A stretch of 43,412 nt of DNA from Bacillus sp. AFS059628 (GCF_002571225.1 NZ_NVEC01000058.1:1-43412), one strand, 5' to 3'. Numbered from the stretch's first letter, positions 24,522 to 32,801 are shown. A program made the numbers and translations. Notes: a model not told the origin generated them from the letters alone.

Positions 24522-25953
24522 GAGGCAGCATCCAATCACGATGTTATTAGAATTAAAAATAACAGACTTTATACCATTTATTATTTTTCTCTTTAGTTTA
24601 AAAGGGAAGTTCCCATTTTGGTATTTAGTTCCTATCGGTTTTGCGGTAATCACGATTGTTTCAGCTATCGCAGGCTGGTATTACAAAGTATATTGGGTTG
24701 AAAATAACGTATTACATGTAAAACAAGGGCTCTTTGTGAAGAAGGAGAGCTACTTAAATAAAGAACGTGTCCAAACGATTAATACAAGTTCTAACGTGCT
24801 ATATCAAATGCTTGGCTTAAAAAAGATTCAAATCGAAACAGCAGGCGGAGGCGACGATGCAGAAGTTAGCTTAGCTGGTATTACAGTAGAAGAAGCAACA
24901 GAGCTTATTGCCATGCTAAATGAGTCAACTCCAGAAGTGAAAGCAGAAGAAACATCAGAAGAAGTAGTAGAAAAAGAAATCATTACAGAAGAAAAACAAG
25001 CGACAGAATATAAATTAACTTGGAAAGAAATTTTATTAGCATCTGTTACATCTGGTCAGTTTGGACTATTATTCTCGTTAATCTTCTTTGTGTATCATCA
25101 AGTAGATGAGTACATTCCGAAATGGATAGAGAATAGCGTCAAGTCGTATGTAATGGAACATGATATATATGGCTGGATTTTCATGATAGCTGTTTTGCTC
25201 GTCCTTTCGTGGATTATATCTACAATTGGTTACGCGTTAAAACATGGAGATTTTACAGTGAATCGAAGAAATGACGAAGTCCGCATTTCACAAGGATTAC
25301 TTGAGAAAAAAGAACTCGTCCTAAAGTTACATCGCATTCAAGGTATTACGATAAAAGAAAGTGTTTTACGTCAGCCATTCGGTTATTGTGCTGTGCAAGT
25401 AGAAGTGATTCAAAGTAAGGGAATGGATGACGAGAAAGAAAAAGTTACGCTGCACCCAATCATTCGAAAAGATCGCGTACAACAGTTACTCGCACATTTA
25501 CAATTACCATACGAACTGAATACAAACATTATTTCATTACCAAAAGCAGCATTGCGCCGCTATCTCATTGATAGTTTCATTTTCTTCGCTATGCTAGCAA
25601 TCCCGCTTATTGGAATAAGTATATACTCTGAAAAGCACTTCATCATGTGGGCATTCATTCCGCTCGCGATTCTCATCTTTATACTTGGATACGCAACATT
25701 TAAAACAAATGGTTACAGTGTAAATGGAGAGCAAATTACGCTTGTATATCGCAGCGTCGGTAAATATACAGGACTTGTTAGAAGAAGGCACGTTCAATCA
25801 ATGGAAAAGACACAATCATACTTCCAGCGCCGTGCAAATCTATGTACGTATAAATTTTCTAACGCATCATCGGATTATAAATTAGAGCATACGAGAGTAG
25901 AAGATGCGGAGAGAATGCAGGGTTGGTATAAGAAAAGAATAAGTGAGGATTAA
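24508..25953 (+). CDS. ydbT: YdbT-like membrane protein with repeated PH domains, copy 1
   Basis: The protein of about 481 residues has alternating pairs of membrane helices and bPH_2 domains. Repeated PH-like segments are seen at about 60-140 (VKQGLFVKKESYLNKERVQT), 245-335 (QGLLEKKELVLKLHRIQGIT) and 400-475 (LVYRSVGKYTGLVRRRHVQS). An acidic linker (EETSEEVVEKEIITEEKQ) joins the first two parts. The start is placed at ATG 24508; a GTG three bases earlier or an ATG at 24514 are alternatives. The reading frame overlaps the end of the ydbS-like gene. Confidence 0.86.
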   Translation: MRMYKRQHPITMLLELKITDFIPFIIFLFSLKGKFPFWYLVPIGFAVITIVSAIAGWYYKVYWVENNVLHVKQGLFVKKESYLNKERVQTINTSSNVLYQMLGLKKIQIETAGGGDDAEVSLAGITVEEATELIAMLNESTPEVKAEETSEEVVEKEIITEEKQATEYKLTWKEILLASVTSGQFGLLFSLIFFVYHQVDEYIPKWIENSVKSYVMEHDIYGWIFMIAVLLVLSWIISTIGYALKHGDFTVNRRNDEVRISQGLLEKKELVLKLHRIQGITIKESVLRQPFGYCAVQVEVIQSKGMDDEKEKVTLHPIIRKDRVQQLLAHLQLPYELNTNIISLPKAALRRYLIDSFIFFAMLAIPLIGISIYSEKHFIMWAFIPLAILIFILGYATFKTNGYSVNGEQITLVYRSVGKYTGLVRRRHVQSMEKTQSYFQRRANLCTYKFSNASSDYKLEHTRVEDAERMQGWYKKRISED

Positions 25954-25960
25954 ATAGAAT

Positions 25961-25994
25961 GGCTCGTCTTTTGCGGAAGATGGGCTATTTTTTT
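25961..25994 (+). terminator. Terminator of ydbST copy 1
   Basis: GGCTCGTCTT (25961-25970) pairs with AAGATGGGCT (25977-25986), including three G-T pairs, and a T-run follows. The bcr1-like element begins within this T-run. Confidence 0.8.
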
Positions 25995-26144
25995 ATCCCG
26001 CATTAACGGGCAGTAAGATTCCCATCTCAAAATTCAGCAAAAGCAAAGAAGTTAGGTGCGGGATCAACTGCCCGTAAAAGCCCGATTGGTTCAACTAATA
26101 ATCGGTGGGGGATGAACCCCCCACCGATTAAAGTTTCACTTTAT
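25992..26144 (+). mobile_element. bcr1-like repeat element with TTTAT target duplication
   Basis: The 143-base element 25997-26139 is flanked by TTTAT on both sides (25992-25996 and 26140-26144). Length, sequence and flanks agree with bcr1, the small mobile-like repeat known from the B. cereus group. CCCGCA (25997-26002) can pair with TGCGGG (26057-26062), and ACGGGCAGT (26006-26014) with ACTGCCCGT (26067-26075). A strong hairpin AATCGGTGGGGG/CCCCCACCGATT lies at 26100-26129. It holds no gene; transposition would need a protein supplied from elsewhere. Confidence 0.85.
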
Positions 26145-26193
26145 GTGAAAATAATGAATAATATATGTGGAAGGAAAAGCGAGGTGAATGAGA

Positions 26194-26607
26194 GTGAGCA
26201 AATTTTTAATACCGTATTCATTTTCTATATTAAGTTTCTTTATTTCAGCAACAGCACTTGATTTATTTGATAGGGTGGGAAGAAATGATGAGATGACTTC
26301 CCCGAACATAATTGGTAAGATCATTCAATCTACTGCGCAAATGGGAGTCCTTACATTGTATTTCGGAGTACCTATTATTTTAGGTGGCTGTCTACTTGGT
26401 GAGCTATTGTTTAGATTTATCATTTTACGATTTAAACTAAGCTATATTCTATCTTTATTATTATATTTACTTTTAGCTTTTACTATTGTTTCTGTAATGG
26501 TTGGAATTCCAACTACATATGAAGATTCTAATACTACTTTCATGGTAATAACTATGATTTGCGCTGTTACATTCTTTATGGGCCGGAATATATGGGAGAA
26601 TAAATAA
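26194..26607 (+). CDS. Membrane protein of unknown function
   Basis: The 137-residue protein has four hydrophobic segments (LIPYSFSILSFFISATAL, GVLTLYFGVPIILGGCLLGE, LSYILSLLLYLLLAFTIVSV, FMVITMICAVTFFMG). I do not recognise the family. The start is uncertain: GAGGTGA (26181-26187) touches the ATG at 26188, so the GTG at 26194, six bases from it, is preferred. It stands directly after the bcr1-like element and before the CPCC protein gene. Confidence 0.65.
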   Translation: MSKFLIPYSFSILSFFISATALDLFDRVGRNDEMTSPNIIGKIIQSTAQMGVLTLYFGVPIILGGCLLGELLFRFIILRFKLSYILSLLLYLLLAFTIVSVMVGIPTTYEDSNTTFMVITMICAVTFFMGRNIWENK

Positions 26608-26627
26608 ATGAATAATGGAACGACAGA

Positions 26628-26894
26628 ATGAAATACACATGTCCATGCTGTGGGTATAAAACACTAGAAGAAAAACCACCAGGTACATATGAAATTTGCA
26701 GCATATGTTATTGGGAAGATGATGGGGTTCAGTTTAACGATCCTGACTATGAAGGTGGGGCAAATGAAGTCTCGTTAAGACAAGCACAGAAAAACTTCAT
26801 TGCATTTGGTGCTTGTGATGAATGTTTTGTGAAATCAGTTAGAAAGCCGACTAGTGAGGATGTGAGGGATGCTAGTTGGAAGCAAATTTGTTAA
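26628..26894 (+). CDS. CPCC family cysteine-rich protein
   Basis: The 88-residue protein begins MKYTCPCCGYKTLEE, followed by EICSICYWEDDGVQFNDPDY and GGANEVSLRQAQKNFIAFGA. This is the Cys_rich_CPCC pattern, with four cysteines in two CxxC pairs likely to bind zinc. Members are often found near secreted toxin and immunity genes, but their role is not settled. The ribosome site is weak (GGAACGA). A clear terminator follows (26900-26940). Confidence 0.83.
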   Translation: MKYTCPCCGYKTLEEKPPGTYEICSICYWEDDGVQFNDPDYEGGANEVSLRQAQKNFIAFGACDECFVKSVRKPTSEDVRDASWKQIC

Positions 26895-26899
26895 ATAAG

Positions 26900-26940
26900 A
26901 ATGTTATTACTCAATTTGACAAGAGTAATAACATTTTTTT
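26900..26940 (+). terminator. Terminator after the CPCC gene
   Basis: AATGTTATTACTC (26900-26912) pairs with GAGTAATAACATT (26923-26935), with seven T after. Confidence 0.92.
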
Positions 26941-27286
26941 ATGCCATGATGAAAGAATTAACGTCGTTTTATAAGATAAAACAATAAAATAGAAAAGAAA
27001 TAAAGTTTTCGTCTTTGGAGACAACTAATTATTAATTTGACGATACAGCTGACTCCTTTTATGTATTAAAAAACATTATAGTTTTTAGAGATGTGAACAG
27101 AGATTTTGAATTGATTTAAAGTTGACGGAACAAAATAAACGAATTAAGCAAGAAAACTTGCAAAACTAAAAAGAAGTATGTATATTATTTGATGTATCAA
27201 TTATTGACGTATCAAATATTTTTTTATAAGATACAAGGTTAAAGAAAAGATATAGGGAATATATGTAAATTTTTGAGCTAGGCTCC

Positions 27287-27581
27287 ATGTTGCAAGAGTT
27301 AAAAAACAGACAAGTAAAAGTATAGCATGCACATTTTGAACAGCTTCCAGTCCAAAAAACTAGTGAAACTATTTTAATTGTCTCCATGCAGTTGATGACA
27401 GCACGTGCACATGGATATGATATAAATCCAGTGGGGCTATACAGAGGAAAGTATAGCTGTAACCTTTAGATTGGAAAAAGAGTGCTATGTATTAGTTATA
27501 TTTCTATCTGTCGGTAAAGCGGCGGACAAAGGATGTGCTTCATACCATCTCTTTGTTGATAGAATTGCACAATGGAAATAG
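27287..27581 (+). pseudogene. Decayed nitroreductase gene (C-terminal part)
   Basis: In one frame 27287-27436 reads MLQELKNRQVKV, a TAG stop at 27323-27325, then HAHFEQLPVQKTSETILIVS and MQLMTARAHGYDINPVG. A one-base loss in the run of G at 27433-27436 shifts the rest to GYTEESIAVTFRLEKE, VLVIFLSVGKAADKG and ASYHLFVDRIAQWK, ending at TAG 27579-27581. The order MQLM..ARAHGYD.NP.GGY, then the IGKAA-like segment and the YRLPV-like tail, is that of NAD(P)H nitroreductases. The N-terminal half is missing. The remaining sequence from 26941 to 27286 shows no gene. Confidence 0.8.
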
Positions 27582-27620
27582 TATAAATTTAATATTAGAG
27601 AGTAGAGGGGGCAGAATAGT

Positions 27621-27992
27621 GTGGAAATCATCGCAGCTATTTTAGTCGGGATCGTAGCATTAGAACATTTATTTATCATGATCCTCGAAATGTTTTTTAT
27701 TAATTCAAAAGTGGCAAAACGTGCTTTTCAATTACCGGAGCATTTAGAAGGAGATCGAAACGTAGCTATTATGTTTGCAAATCAAGGTTTATATAATGGA
27801 TTTTTAGCCGTTGGTCTCATTTGGGGACTTATACTTGGTCTCAATTCAATTGGTTATATGGTTCAATTATTCTTTGTAATATGTGTGGTAGTAGCAGCTC
27901 TTTTCGGCGGGTTCACATCTAATAAATCAATTATTGTGAAACAAGGGCTTCCAGCTATATTAGCGTTGATTGCCCTTTTAATTGTGATATAG
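27621..27992 (+). CDS. DUF1304-like small membrane protein
   Basis: The 123-residue protein has four membrane segments. The opening IIAAILVGIVALEHLFIMIL, then EMFFINSKVAKRAF and the QGLYNGFLAVGLIWGL segment fit the DUF1304 family of bacterial membrane proteins of unknown function. The start is GTG at 27621 behind GAGGGGG. It follows the decayed nitroreductase gene by 39 bases; the two were probably one operon, and the membrane protein gene has survived. A long terminator follows. Confidence 0.8.
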   Translation: MEIIAAILVGIVALEHLFIMILEMFFINSKVAKRAFQLPEHLEGDRNVAIMFANQGLYNGFLAVGLIWGLILGLNSIGYMVQLFFVICVVVAALFGGFTSNKSIIVKQGLPAILALIALLIVI

Positions 27993-28027
27993 AACCAAAG
28001 CGTTTTAATAAAAGAACTCATTTTTGA

Positions 28028-28078
28028 AAAATACGCTATTCTTTCTGTAGGCTTATAGGAAAGAATAGCGTATTTTTT
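28028..28078 (+). terminator. Terminator of the DUF1304-like gene
   Basis: AAAATACGCTATTCTTTC (28028-28045) pairs with GAAAGAATAGCGTATTTT (28059-28076), an 18-base stem with a T-run. Confidence 0.93.
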
Positions 28079-28653
28079 CATTTTTATATCCTTCAACTTA
28101 AGAAATTTATAACATCCGAAAATAATAACTTGTACTTTTTCATTTAGAAATGTAAATTCCCTCTTTTTTGGGCGTAATTGTTATGAAAATACATATTACA
28201 TTAAGGATTTGAACCGGATTAACGTTTTAAAAGATAGAAGGTGGGGAAAATAATGTAAAAAAACTATTGTATATTAAAAATCCTTATGTTACATTTGTGT
28301 TACAGTAAAGTTACAAACGGTAAATTATGTTACGGTTTGTTTTCTTTTGTTTTTATTTTTGTTACGAAAATATGTAAAGCTAAAAAAATAGCAACTTAAA
28401 AATAGTTTTTCCATGTGTATAAGAGTGTGTGTAGTAAAGAGCCTGGTGAGAGCTTTACGCACATTATTAAAATTCCTTTCTGTCTTAAAAGAAGAAAACC
28501 AACTACCAACTATTTAGGAGTTTTAAGTAATGATAGTAAATGAAATGTACTTCCTTTCCCACACACAAAGTACATCTTTACTTTCAGTCTAATTACTACA
28601 CAGATTTTTATACATATACTGTTTTTGTTTTAGGAACACATAGGGGGAGAAAA
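28079..28653 (+). other. Long upstream region of the 28654 lipoprotein gene
   Basis: No gene is seen in about 570 bases. It contains a WalR-like box (28287-28303), further GTTAC motifs near 28310 and 28327, and GTAAAG/CTTTAC hairpin arms near 28434 and 28459. The frame that opens at 28540 lacks a ribosome site. A long 5' leader is likely; I do not recognise a known riboswitch. Confidence 0.5.
28287..28303 (+). promoter_or_regulatory. WalR-type (YycF) binding box
   Basis: TGTTAC-ATTTG-TGTTAC is an exact direct repeat fitting the WalR consensus TGTWAH-N5-TGTWAH. It suggests control of a downstream gene by the WalKR cell-wall system. Confidence 0.55.
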
Positions 28654-29550
28654 ATGAGGAAGTTATTAACGGGAATTGGAATTACTTTTTTCATGTTAGC
28701 TGGATGTAATAATGGAGATTTTGAAAAAGAAATAGATGCAGGGAAGACCGCGTTAACGAATAGAGAATATAAAAATGCTTTATCATCATTTGAACGAGCG
28801 TTGGATGAGAAAAAAGATGATTCAGGTGCAATGGGGCTTGTAGAACAAACGAAAATAATGATTGAAGCAGTGAAGTTAAAAGAAGAAACAAAGATAGAAG
28901 AATCAATTAAGTCATTTGAAAAAGTAGAGAATATGAAGGATGGAAATACTACTCTTATAAAGCAGGCCAAGGAAGAACGAATAGCATTACTAGCCATCTT
29001 AGAACAAAAAAAGAAGTACAGTGAGCAATTGATGAAAAGTGAAGAGTTAATAAGTAAGAAAAATTATGCAGAAGCGAAAGAGATATTAAATAAGTTAGTT
29101 GCGGAAATAAAAGATAACAAGAACCTTGAAGAATATAATAAAAAAGCAGTAGGATTAGTTACTAAAATGAATGAAGAAGAAAAAACTGCAAAGAGTGAAG
29201 CAGCAGCGAAGGCACAAAAAACAAATGCAGTAACGAATCAAAAGGTAGCAACAGAAAAGACTCAAAAAACTGAAGCAGAAAAAAATCAAAAGGTAGCAAC
29301 AGAAAAGAACCAAAAAGTAGAAACAGGAAAGAACTCAAATGCATTTACTTTTGAGAAAGCGAAAGAATATATTAAAAATGAATATAAAGAAGACTATGAT
29401 TACACGCTAGAGAATACGCAAGTAGAGAATGGAAAGAAATATTATCAAATTAGAGTGCGTACGACATATAAAATAGAAGGAGCAGCTGGAGCAGGATTTA
29501 CTGGCGTATTCAAAGTATTCGAAGATGGTACAATTATTGAAATGCACTAA
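28654..29550 (+). CDS. Lipoprotein with TPR-like helices and a low-complexity linker
   Basis: The 298-residue protein begins MRKLLTGIGITFFMLAGCNN, a signal peptide with lipobox LAGC (Cys18). Residues 20-190 are helical and TPR-like (ALTNREYKNALSSFERALDE, KNYAEAKEILNKLVAEI). A linker at about 195-240 repeats units such as NQKVATEKTQKTEAEK. A small C-terminal beta domain follows (YYQIRVRTTYKIEGAAGAG, FKVFEDGTIIEMH). The start at 28654 is set by AGGGGGAGA; an open frame from 28540 lacks a ribosome site. The WalR-like box upstream hints at a cell-envelope role. I cannot give a family name. Confidence 0.78.
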   Translation: MRKLLTGIGITFFMLAGCNNGDFEKEIDAGKTALTNREYKNALSSFERALDEKKDDSGAMGLVEQTKIMIEAVKLKEETKIEESIKSFEKVENMKDGNTTLIKQAKEERIALLAILEQKKKYSEQLMKSEELISKKNYAEAKEILNKLVAEIKDNKNLEEYNKKAVGLVTKMNEEEKTAKSEAAAKAQKTNAVTNQKVATEKTQKTEAEKNQKVATEKNQKVETGKNSNAFTFEKAKEYIKNEYKEDYDYTLENTQVENGKKYYQIRVRTTYKIEGAAGAGFTGVFKVFEDGTIIEMH

Positions 29551-29558
29551 ATCGATGG

Positions 29559-29594
29559 AAAAGGTATCCTCAAATATATGAGGGTACCTTTTTT
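29559..29594 (+). terminator. Terminator of the 28654 gene
   Basis: AAAAGGTATCCTC (29559-29571) pairs with GAGGGTACCTTTT (29580-29592), one G-T pair, T-run after. Confidence 0.9.
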
Positions 29595-29599
29595 AACAT

Positions 29600-29688
29600 A
29601 AAAAAAGGCATCTAGCAAAAGTACTAGATGCAAATAAAAACACAAGGGAAGACAAAATTCTTCCCGTTTCCCGTAAGTAATTATATCA
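29600..29688 (-). ncRNA. Candidate minus-strand small RNA of about 75 bases
   Basis: On the minus strand TGATATAAT (29688-29680) is a perfect extended -10, though no good -35 is seen. The transcript would start near 29673, contain the hairpin GGGAAGA/TCTTCCC (29646-29665) and end at GCATCTAG/CTAGATGC (29608-29631) followed by seven T. No protein gene lies on this strand nearby, so an independent small RNA is the simplest reading. Confidence 0.5.
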
Positions 29689-29799
29689 AAAAATTTATAA
29701 AAAACTAGCTTTATTTTTTATATAACTGATGTGTAAAGCTATGAAATGATAAGATTACACTGTTTTTATAGTGTTTTATTGAAAAAAGGAGCTACATAT

Positions 29800-30096
29800 A
29801 TGATTAATTTTAAACCAGAAAATTTGAACCAACTATTAAAAATAATGTTAATTAGTGCGAATAAGTCTTATGATGCGATTAAAGATTATGAATGTACGGG
29901 AGAAGCAGTAGTGTTCTGTGTAGCTTTCGAATATATTGACGTTTCTCTAATGATTGTAGATATGTTAGGAAGATCGGCTTCTAAATTTACCATTTTGCCA
30001 TACGCTCGTCCGAATACAAATGAAATAGATTGCATTCAGTTTCAAGTGTATTCGATTCATGAAGGGAATTTCAAAGAAATAATCGATACGATGTAG
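29800..30096 (+). CDS. Protein of unknown function (98 residues)
   Basis: This small soluble protein begins MINFKPENLNQLLKIMLISA and has an alternating beta/alpha pattern (AVVFCVAFEYIDVSLMIVDM, IDCIQFQVYSIHEGNFKEI). I do not recognise the family. The start at 29800 is set by AAAGGAGC; an open frame 54 bases longer lacks a ribosome site. It stands alone before the second ydbST-like pair. Confidence 0.65.
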   Translation: MINFKPENLNQLLKIMLISANKSYDAIKDYECTGEAVVFCVAFEYIDVSLMIVDMLGRSASKFTILPYARPNTNEIDCIQFQVYSIHEGNFKEIIDTM

Positions 30097-30171
30097 ATAA
30101 ACTATAATTTTACAAAAATGTATAAACAAACTAATATGTAATTAATACATTCATATAATTGGAGTGATGGG

Positions 30172-30648
30172 ATGCAGCCGTTAGAAAGAGAGATTCATTC
30201 TAATATGCTGAAAGTGTGGCGAATTCACGCTTTAATTGGGGCGGCAGTTATATTAGCAGTCGTAATTGCATATTTCTTTTTTATGATCAATTTTAATTGG
30301 TGGGGTTGGTTGTTTGGGGTGTTAGTAACAGGCGCTATTACGTTTATCCCGCTTGATTATTTCGTGTTTCCAAATTTACGTCAACGTTATTATAGTTACA
30401 GATTAAATGAAGAAGAGATTGAGATTCAAAAGGGAATGTTCGTTGTAAAACGCGTACTCATTCCGATGATGCGTGTGCAGCACGTAACGATTGAACAAGG
30501 ACCGATTATGAGAAAGTATAATTTAGCAGAATTACATATTTCAACAGCGGCAACTTCTCATAGTATTCCAGGCTTAACGAAAGAAGAAGCAGAGCAGCTG
30601 AAAAGACAAATTGGAGAACTTGCGAAAGTGAGTGATGAGGATGTATAA
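30172..30648 (+). CDS. ydbS: YdbS-like PH-domain membrane protein, copy 2
   Basis: The 158-residue protein has the same length as the copy at 24045 and the same plan: two membrane helices, then a bPH_2 domain. The PH core is nearly identical (RQRYYSYRLNEEEIEIQKGM, ELHISTAATSHSIPGL), while the membrane part differs (VILAVVIAYFFFMINFNWWG). ATG follows GGAGTGATGGG. Its end overlaps the ydbT-like gene exactly as in copy 1. The upstream region lacks the CGTATA box seen before copy 1, so regulation probably differs. Confidence 0.86.
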   Translation: MQPLEREIHSNMLKVWRIHALIGAAVILAVVIAYFFFMINFNWWGWLFGVLVTGAITFIPLDYFVFPNLRQRYYSYRLNEEEIEIQKGMFVVKRVLIPMMRVQHVTIEQGPIMRKYNLAELHISTAATSHSIPGLTKEEAEQLKRQIGELAKVSDEDV

Positions 30649-32059
30649 GAGGCAACATCCGATCACGATATTGTTAGGTATTCGAGTTGCGACTTTGTTG
30701 CCTTTTATTTTTCTTGTTTTATTTCGATCTGATGGTCAAGTGAAACCTTGGTATTTCTTTCATCTCGTTCTTTTGGCTATATTATTTATTATGGCAATTT
30801 TCTCAGCGATAAAATGGTATTTCAAAGTGTACTGGGTTGAAAATAATATTTTACATATTAAACACGGCGTTTTTGTAAAGAAAGAAAGTTACTTAAATAA
30901 AGAACGTGTGCAAAATATTAGTACATCTTCTAACATCATTTATCAAGTGCTCGGACTGACGAAACTAAACATAGAAGTAGCCGGCGGTGGTACTGAGCCG
31001 GAAGTGATGTTAGCTGGCATTAGAGAAAGTGAAGCGAAGGAACTGATTTCTTTATTACATAAAGAGAGAAGTGTTGTGATTGAAGAAGAGCCCGCGACGG
31101 CAGAAAATAAGACAATTTATCAGTTAACAGCGAAAGAAATTTTATTCGCCTCTATTACATCTGGTAGATTTGGATTAGTGTTTTCTGGATTACTTCTTAT
31201 TTACTCAGAGTTTAATCAATTTCTACCAGAATGGCTCATCAATAAGGTAGAAGCGTATGTGATGGATAACGGTGTATATGAATTAATCGTTATGGCTGCG
31301 ATTTTAATGGTGATTTCGTGGGTTATTTCAACAGCTGGCTATGCGTTAAAATATGCGAACTTTAAAATAGAGCGAAAAGGAAATGAAATTCGCATCGTAC
31401 AAGGGTTATTTGATAAGAAAGAGTTTGTTTTAAAATTACACCGCATTCAAGCGATTACTGTGAAAGAGGGAATTCTCCGTCAGCCTCTCGGTTATTGCTC
31501 TGTTGAAGTAGAAGTTATTCAGAGTATAGAAGCGGCTGGAAATGAAGTGATGTTACATCCTTTTATGAAAAAGAAAGATGTCCAGCAGTTACTTACATAT
31601 TTGCAGTTGCCGTATGAAGCGGAAGAGGAAATCGTTCACTTACCGAAAGCTGCATTACGTCGTTACGTAATAATGGGGTGGATTACAAGTGTGGTGCTTG
31701 CATTGCCAATCATCGGTGCGAGTATATATTTCAAACAAAATACTGCGTTATTCACGTTAATACCGCTATTTATCATATTTACGTTACTTGCATACGCCCG
31801 GTATAAAAGTGGTGGATATATGATACGAAACAATCAGTTAGTCATGGTGCACCGAGGACTCGCGAAATATACAGGAATCATGCGAAGAAGGCATGTTCAA
31901 GCAGTAGGGTACAGCCAGTCGCATTTTCAAAAGAAAGACGAGCTATGTACAGCTGTCGTATCGGTAGCGGGGCATGTATATAAAGTGAAGCATATGCAAA
32001 AAGAAGACGCGCTTCGTATATATAATTGGTATAAAGAAAAAGGAAACACCGGTGCGTGA
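30635..32059 (+). CDS. ydbT: YdbT-like membrane protein with repeated PH domains, copy 2
   Basis: The protein of about 474 residues is a paralogue of the product at 24508. PH-like segments are IKHGVFVKKESYLNKERVQN, VQGLFDKKEFVLKLHRIQAI and MVHRGLAKYTGIMRRRHVQA. The acidic linker after the first PH domain is shorter than in copy 1 (IEEEPATAENKT). Start at ATG 30635 is chosen by analogy to copy 1; a GTG is possible three bases upstream. The stop codon lies inside the terminator hairpin (32040-32077). Confidence 0.85.
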   Translation: MRMYKRQHPITILLGIRVATLLPFIFLVLFRSDGQVKPWYFFHLVLLAILFIMAIFSAIKWYFKVYWVENNILHIKHGVFVKKESYLNKERVQNISTSSNIIYQVLGLTKLNIEVAGGGTEPEVMLAGIRESEAKELISLLHKERSVVIEEEPATAENKTIYQLTAKEILFASITSGRFGLVFSGLLLIYSEFNQFLPEWLINKVEAYVMDNGVYELIVMAAILMVISWVISTAGYALKYANFKIERKGNEIRIVQGLFDKKEFVLKLHRIQAITVKEGILRQPLGYCSVEVEVIQSIEAAGNEVMLHPFMKKKDVQQLLTYLQLPYEAEEEIVHLPKAALRRYVIMGWITSVVLALPIIGASIYFKQNTALFTLIPLFIIFTLLAYARYKSGGYMIRNNQLVMVHRGLAKYTGIMRRRHVQAVGYSQSHFQKKDELCTAVVSVAGHVYKVKHMQKEDALRIYNWYKEKGNTGA

Positions 32060-32077
32060 GGGTGTTTCCTTTTTTTT
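32040..32077 (+). terminator. Terminator of ydbST copy 2
   Basis: AAGGAAACACC (32040-32050) pairs with GGTGTTTCCTT (32061-32071); a run of eight T follows. Confidence 0.92.
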
Positions 32078-32170
32078 GTGTCGTGATTTGTCGATAAGTC
32101 GATATATCTGAAAAATCACCGCTATTAATTTCATGTACCGCATCCCTGGAGGAACCACAGTACAAAACCT

Positions 32171-32674
32171 CTAAACTAACACATCAAAAGTAGTCACAAA
32201 TGACGGACGAGAGAAAATACTTTTCTGCTGTTCCGCATGTGGATGCGCTTGAGCCGGAGCTTGTCCTTCTGCTTGTGCAGGGCGTTTTTTATGAGCGTTT
32301 TCGAATGAACGTGATTCTGTCCAGTCTTTAAAGTTTTGCTCCGTTTCCCACATCGTTAAGATGACATATGTATCGTTACTTAATGGGCGTAGAACGCGGA
32401 TCGCTTGGAATCCTGGTTCGTTTTCAATAAGACCTGCGCGGTTTTTAAAACGGTTTTCAAATACTGGGCGACCTTCATCTGTTACAGAAATGTTGTTACA
32501 AACGATGTAGCCAGGTTGTCCTTTAAATTCGCCAACAGCGTCTAGTACATCATATTGAAGAGATCCTTCTACAGATTCTTCTGTATTTTCTTTATAAAAC
32601 ATATTTTTTTCATCATTTTTTGCAGTAAAATGTGCTTGTTCTAGAGGTGTTTCGTATGAAATAATTGCCTTCAT
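32171..32674 (-). CDS. hmoB: HmoB-type heme-degrading monooxygenase
   Basis: The 167-residue protein has the length and place of B. subtilis HmoB (YhgC), next to pbpF and hemEHY. Its C-terminal part, about residues 60-165, is an ABM-type ferredoxin-like fold: GYIVCNNISVTDEGRPVFEN, GFQAIRVLRPLSNDTYVILT and the characteristic MWETEQNFKDWTESRSFENA. A histidine-rich stretch follows (QAHPHAEQQ). Enzymes of this kind open the heme ring to release iron. ATG follows a run of G. The neighbouring heme synthesis genes give a heme supply/turnover context. Confidence 0.86.
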   Translation of the reverse strand: MKAIISYETPLEQAHFTAKNDEKNMFYKENTEESVEGSLQYDVLDAVGEFKGQPGYIVCNNISVTDEGRPVFENRFKNRAGLIENEPGFQAIRVLRPLSNDTYVILTMWETEQNFKDWTESRSFENAHKKRPAQAEGQAPAQAHPHAEQQKSIFSRPSFVTTFDVLV

Positions 32675-32801
32675 TTTAATGCCCCCTTAATCGTTTGTTT
32701 CTATTATATCAACTCTCTTAAAAAACTTCGAAGATTATATACATAAAGATACTTCTTTTTCAAATAATAAATGTACCATCATTTGGAAAGAAGGCCGGTG
32801 T

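Noticed and set aside
26941-27286. N-terminal half of the nitroreductase
   Set aside because: I looked in all frames of this stretch and found no recognisable nitroreductase start, so the pseudogene call begins at 27287.
28540-28653. 38-residue N-terminal extension of the lipoprotein at 28654
   Set aside because: It lacks a ribosome site and would place the signal peptide inside the protein; AGGGGGAGA directly before 28654 fixes the start.
28079-28653. ydaO-type (c-di-AMP) riboswitch
   Set aside because: Considered because such leaders precede Bacillus wall genes, but the conserved ydaO sequence blocks are not seen.
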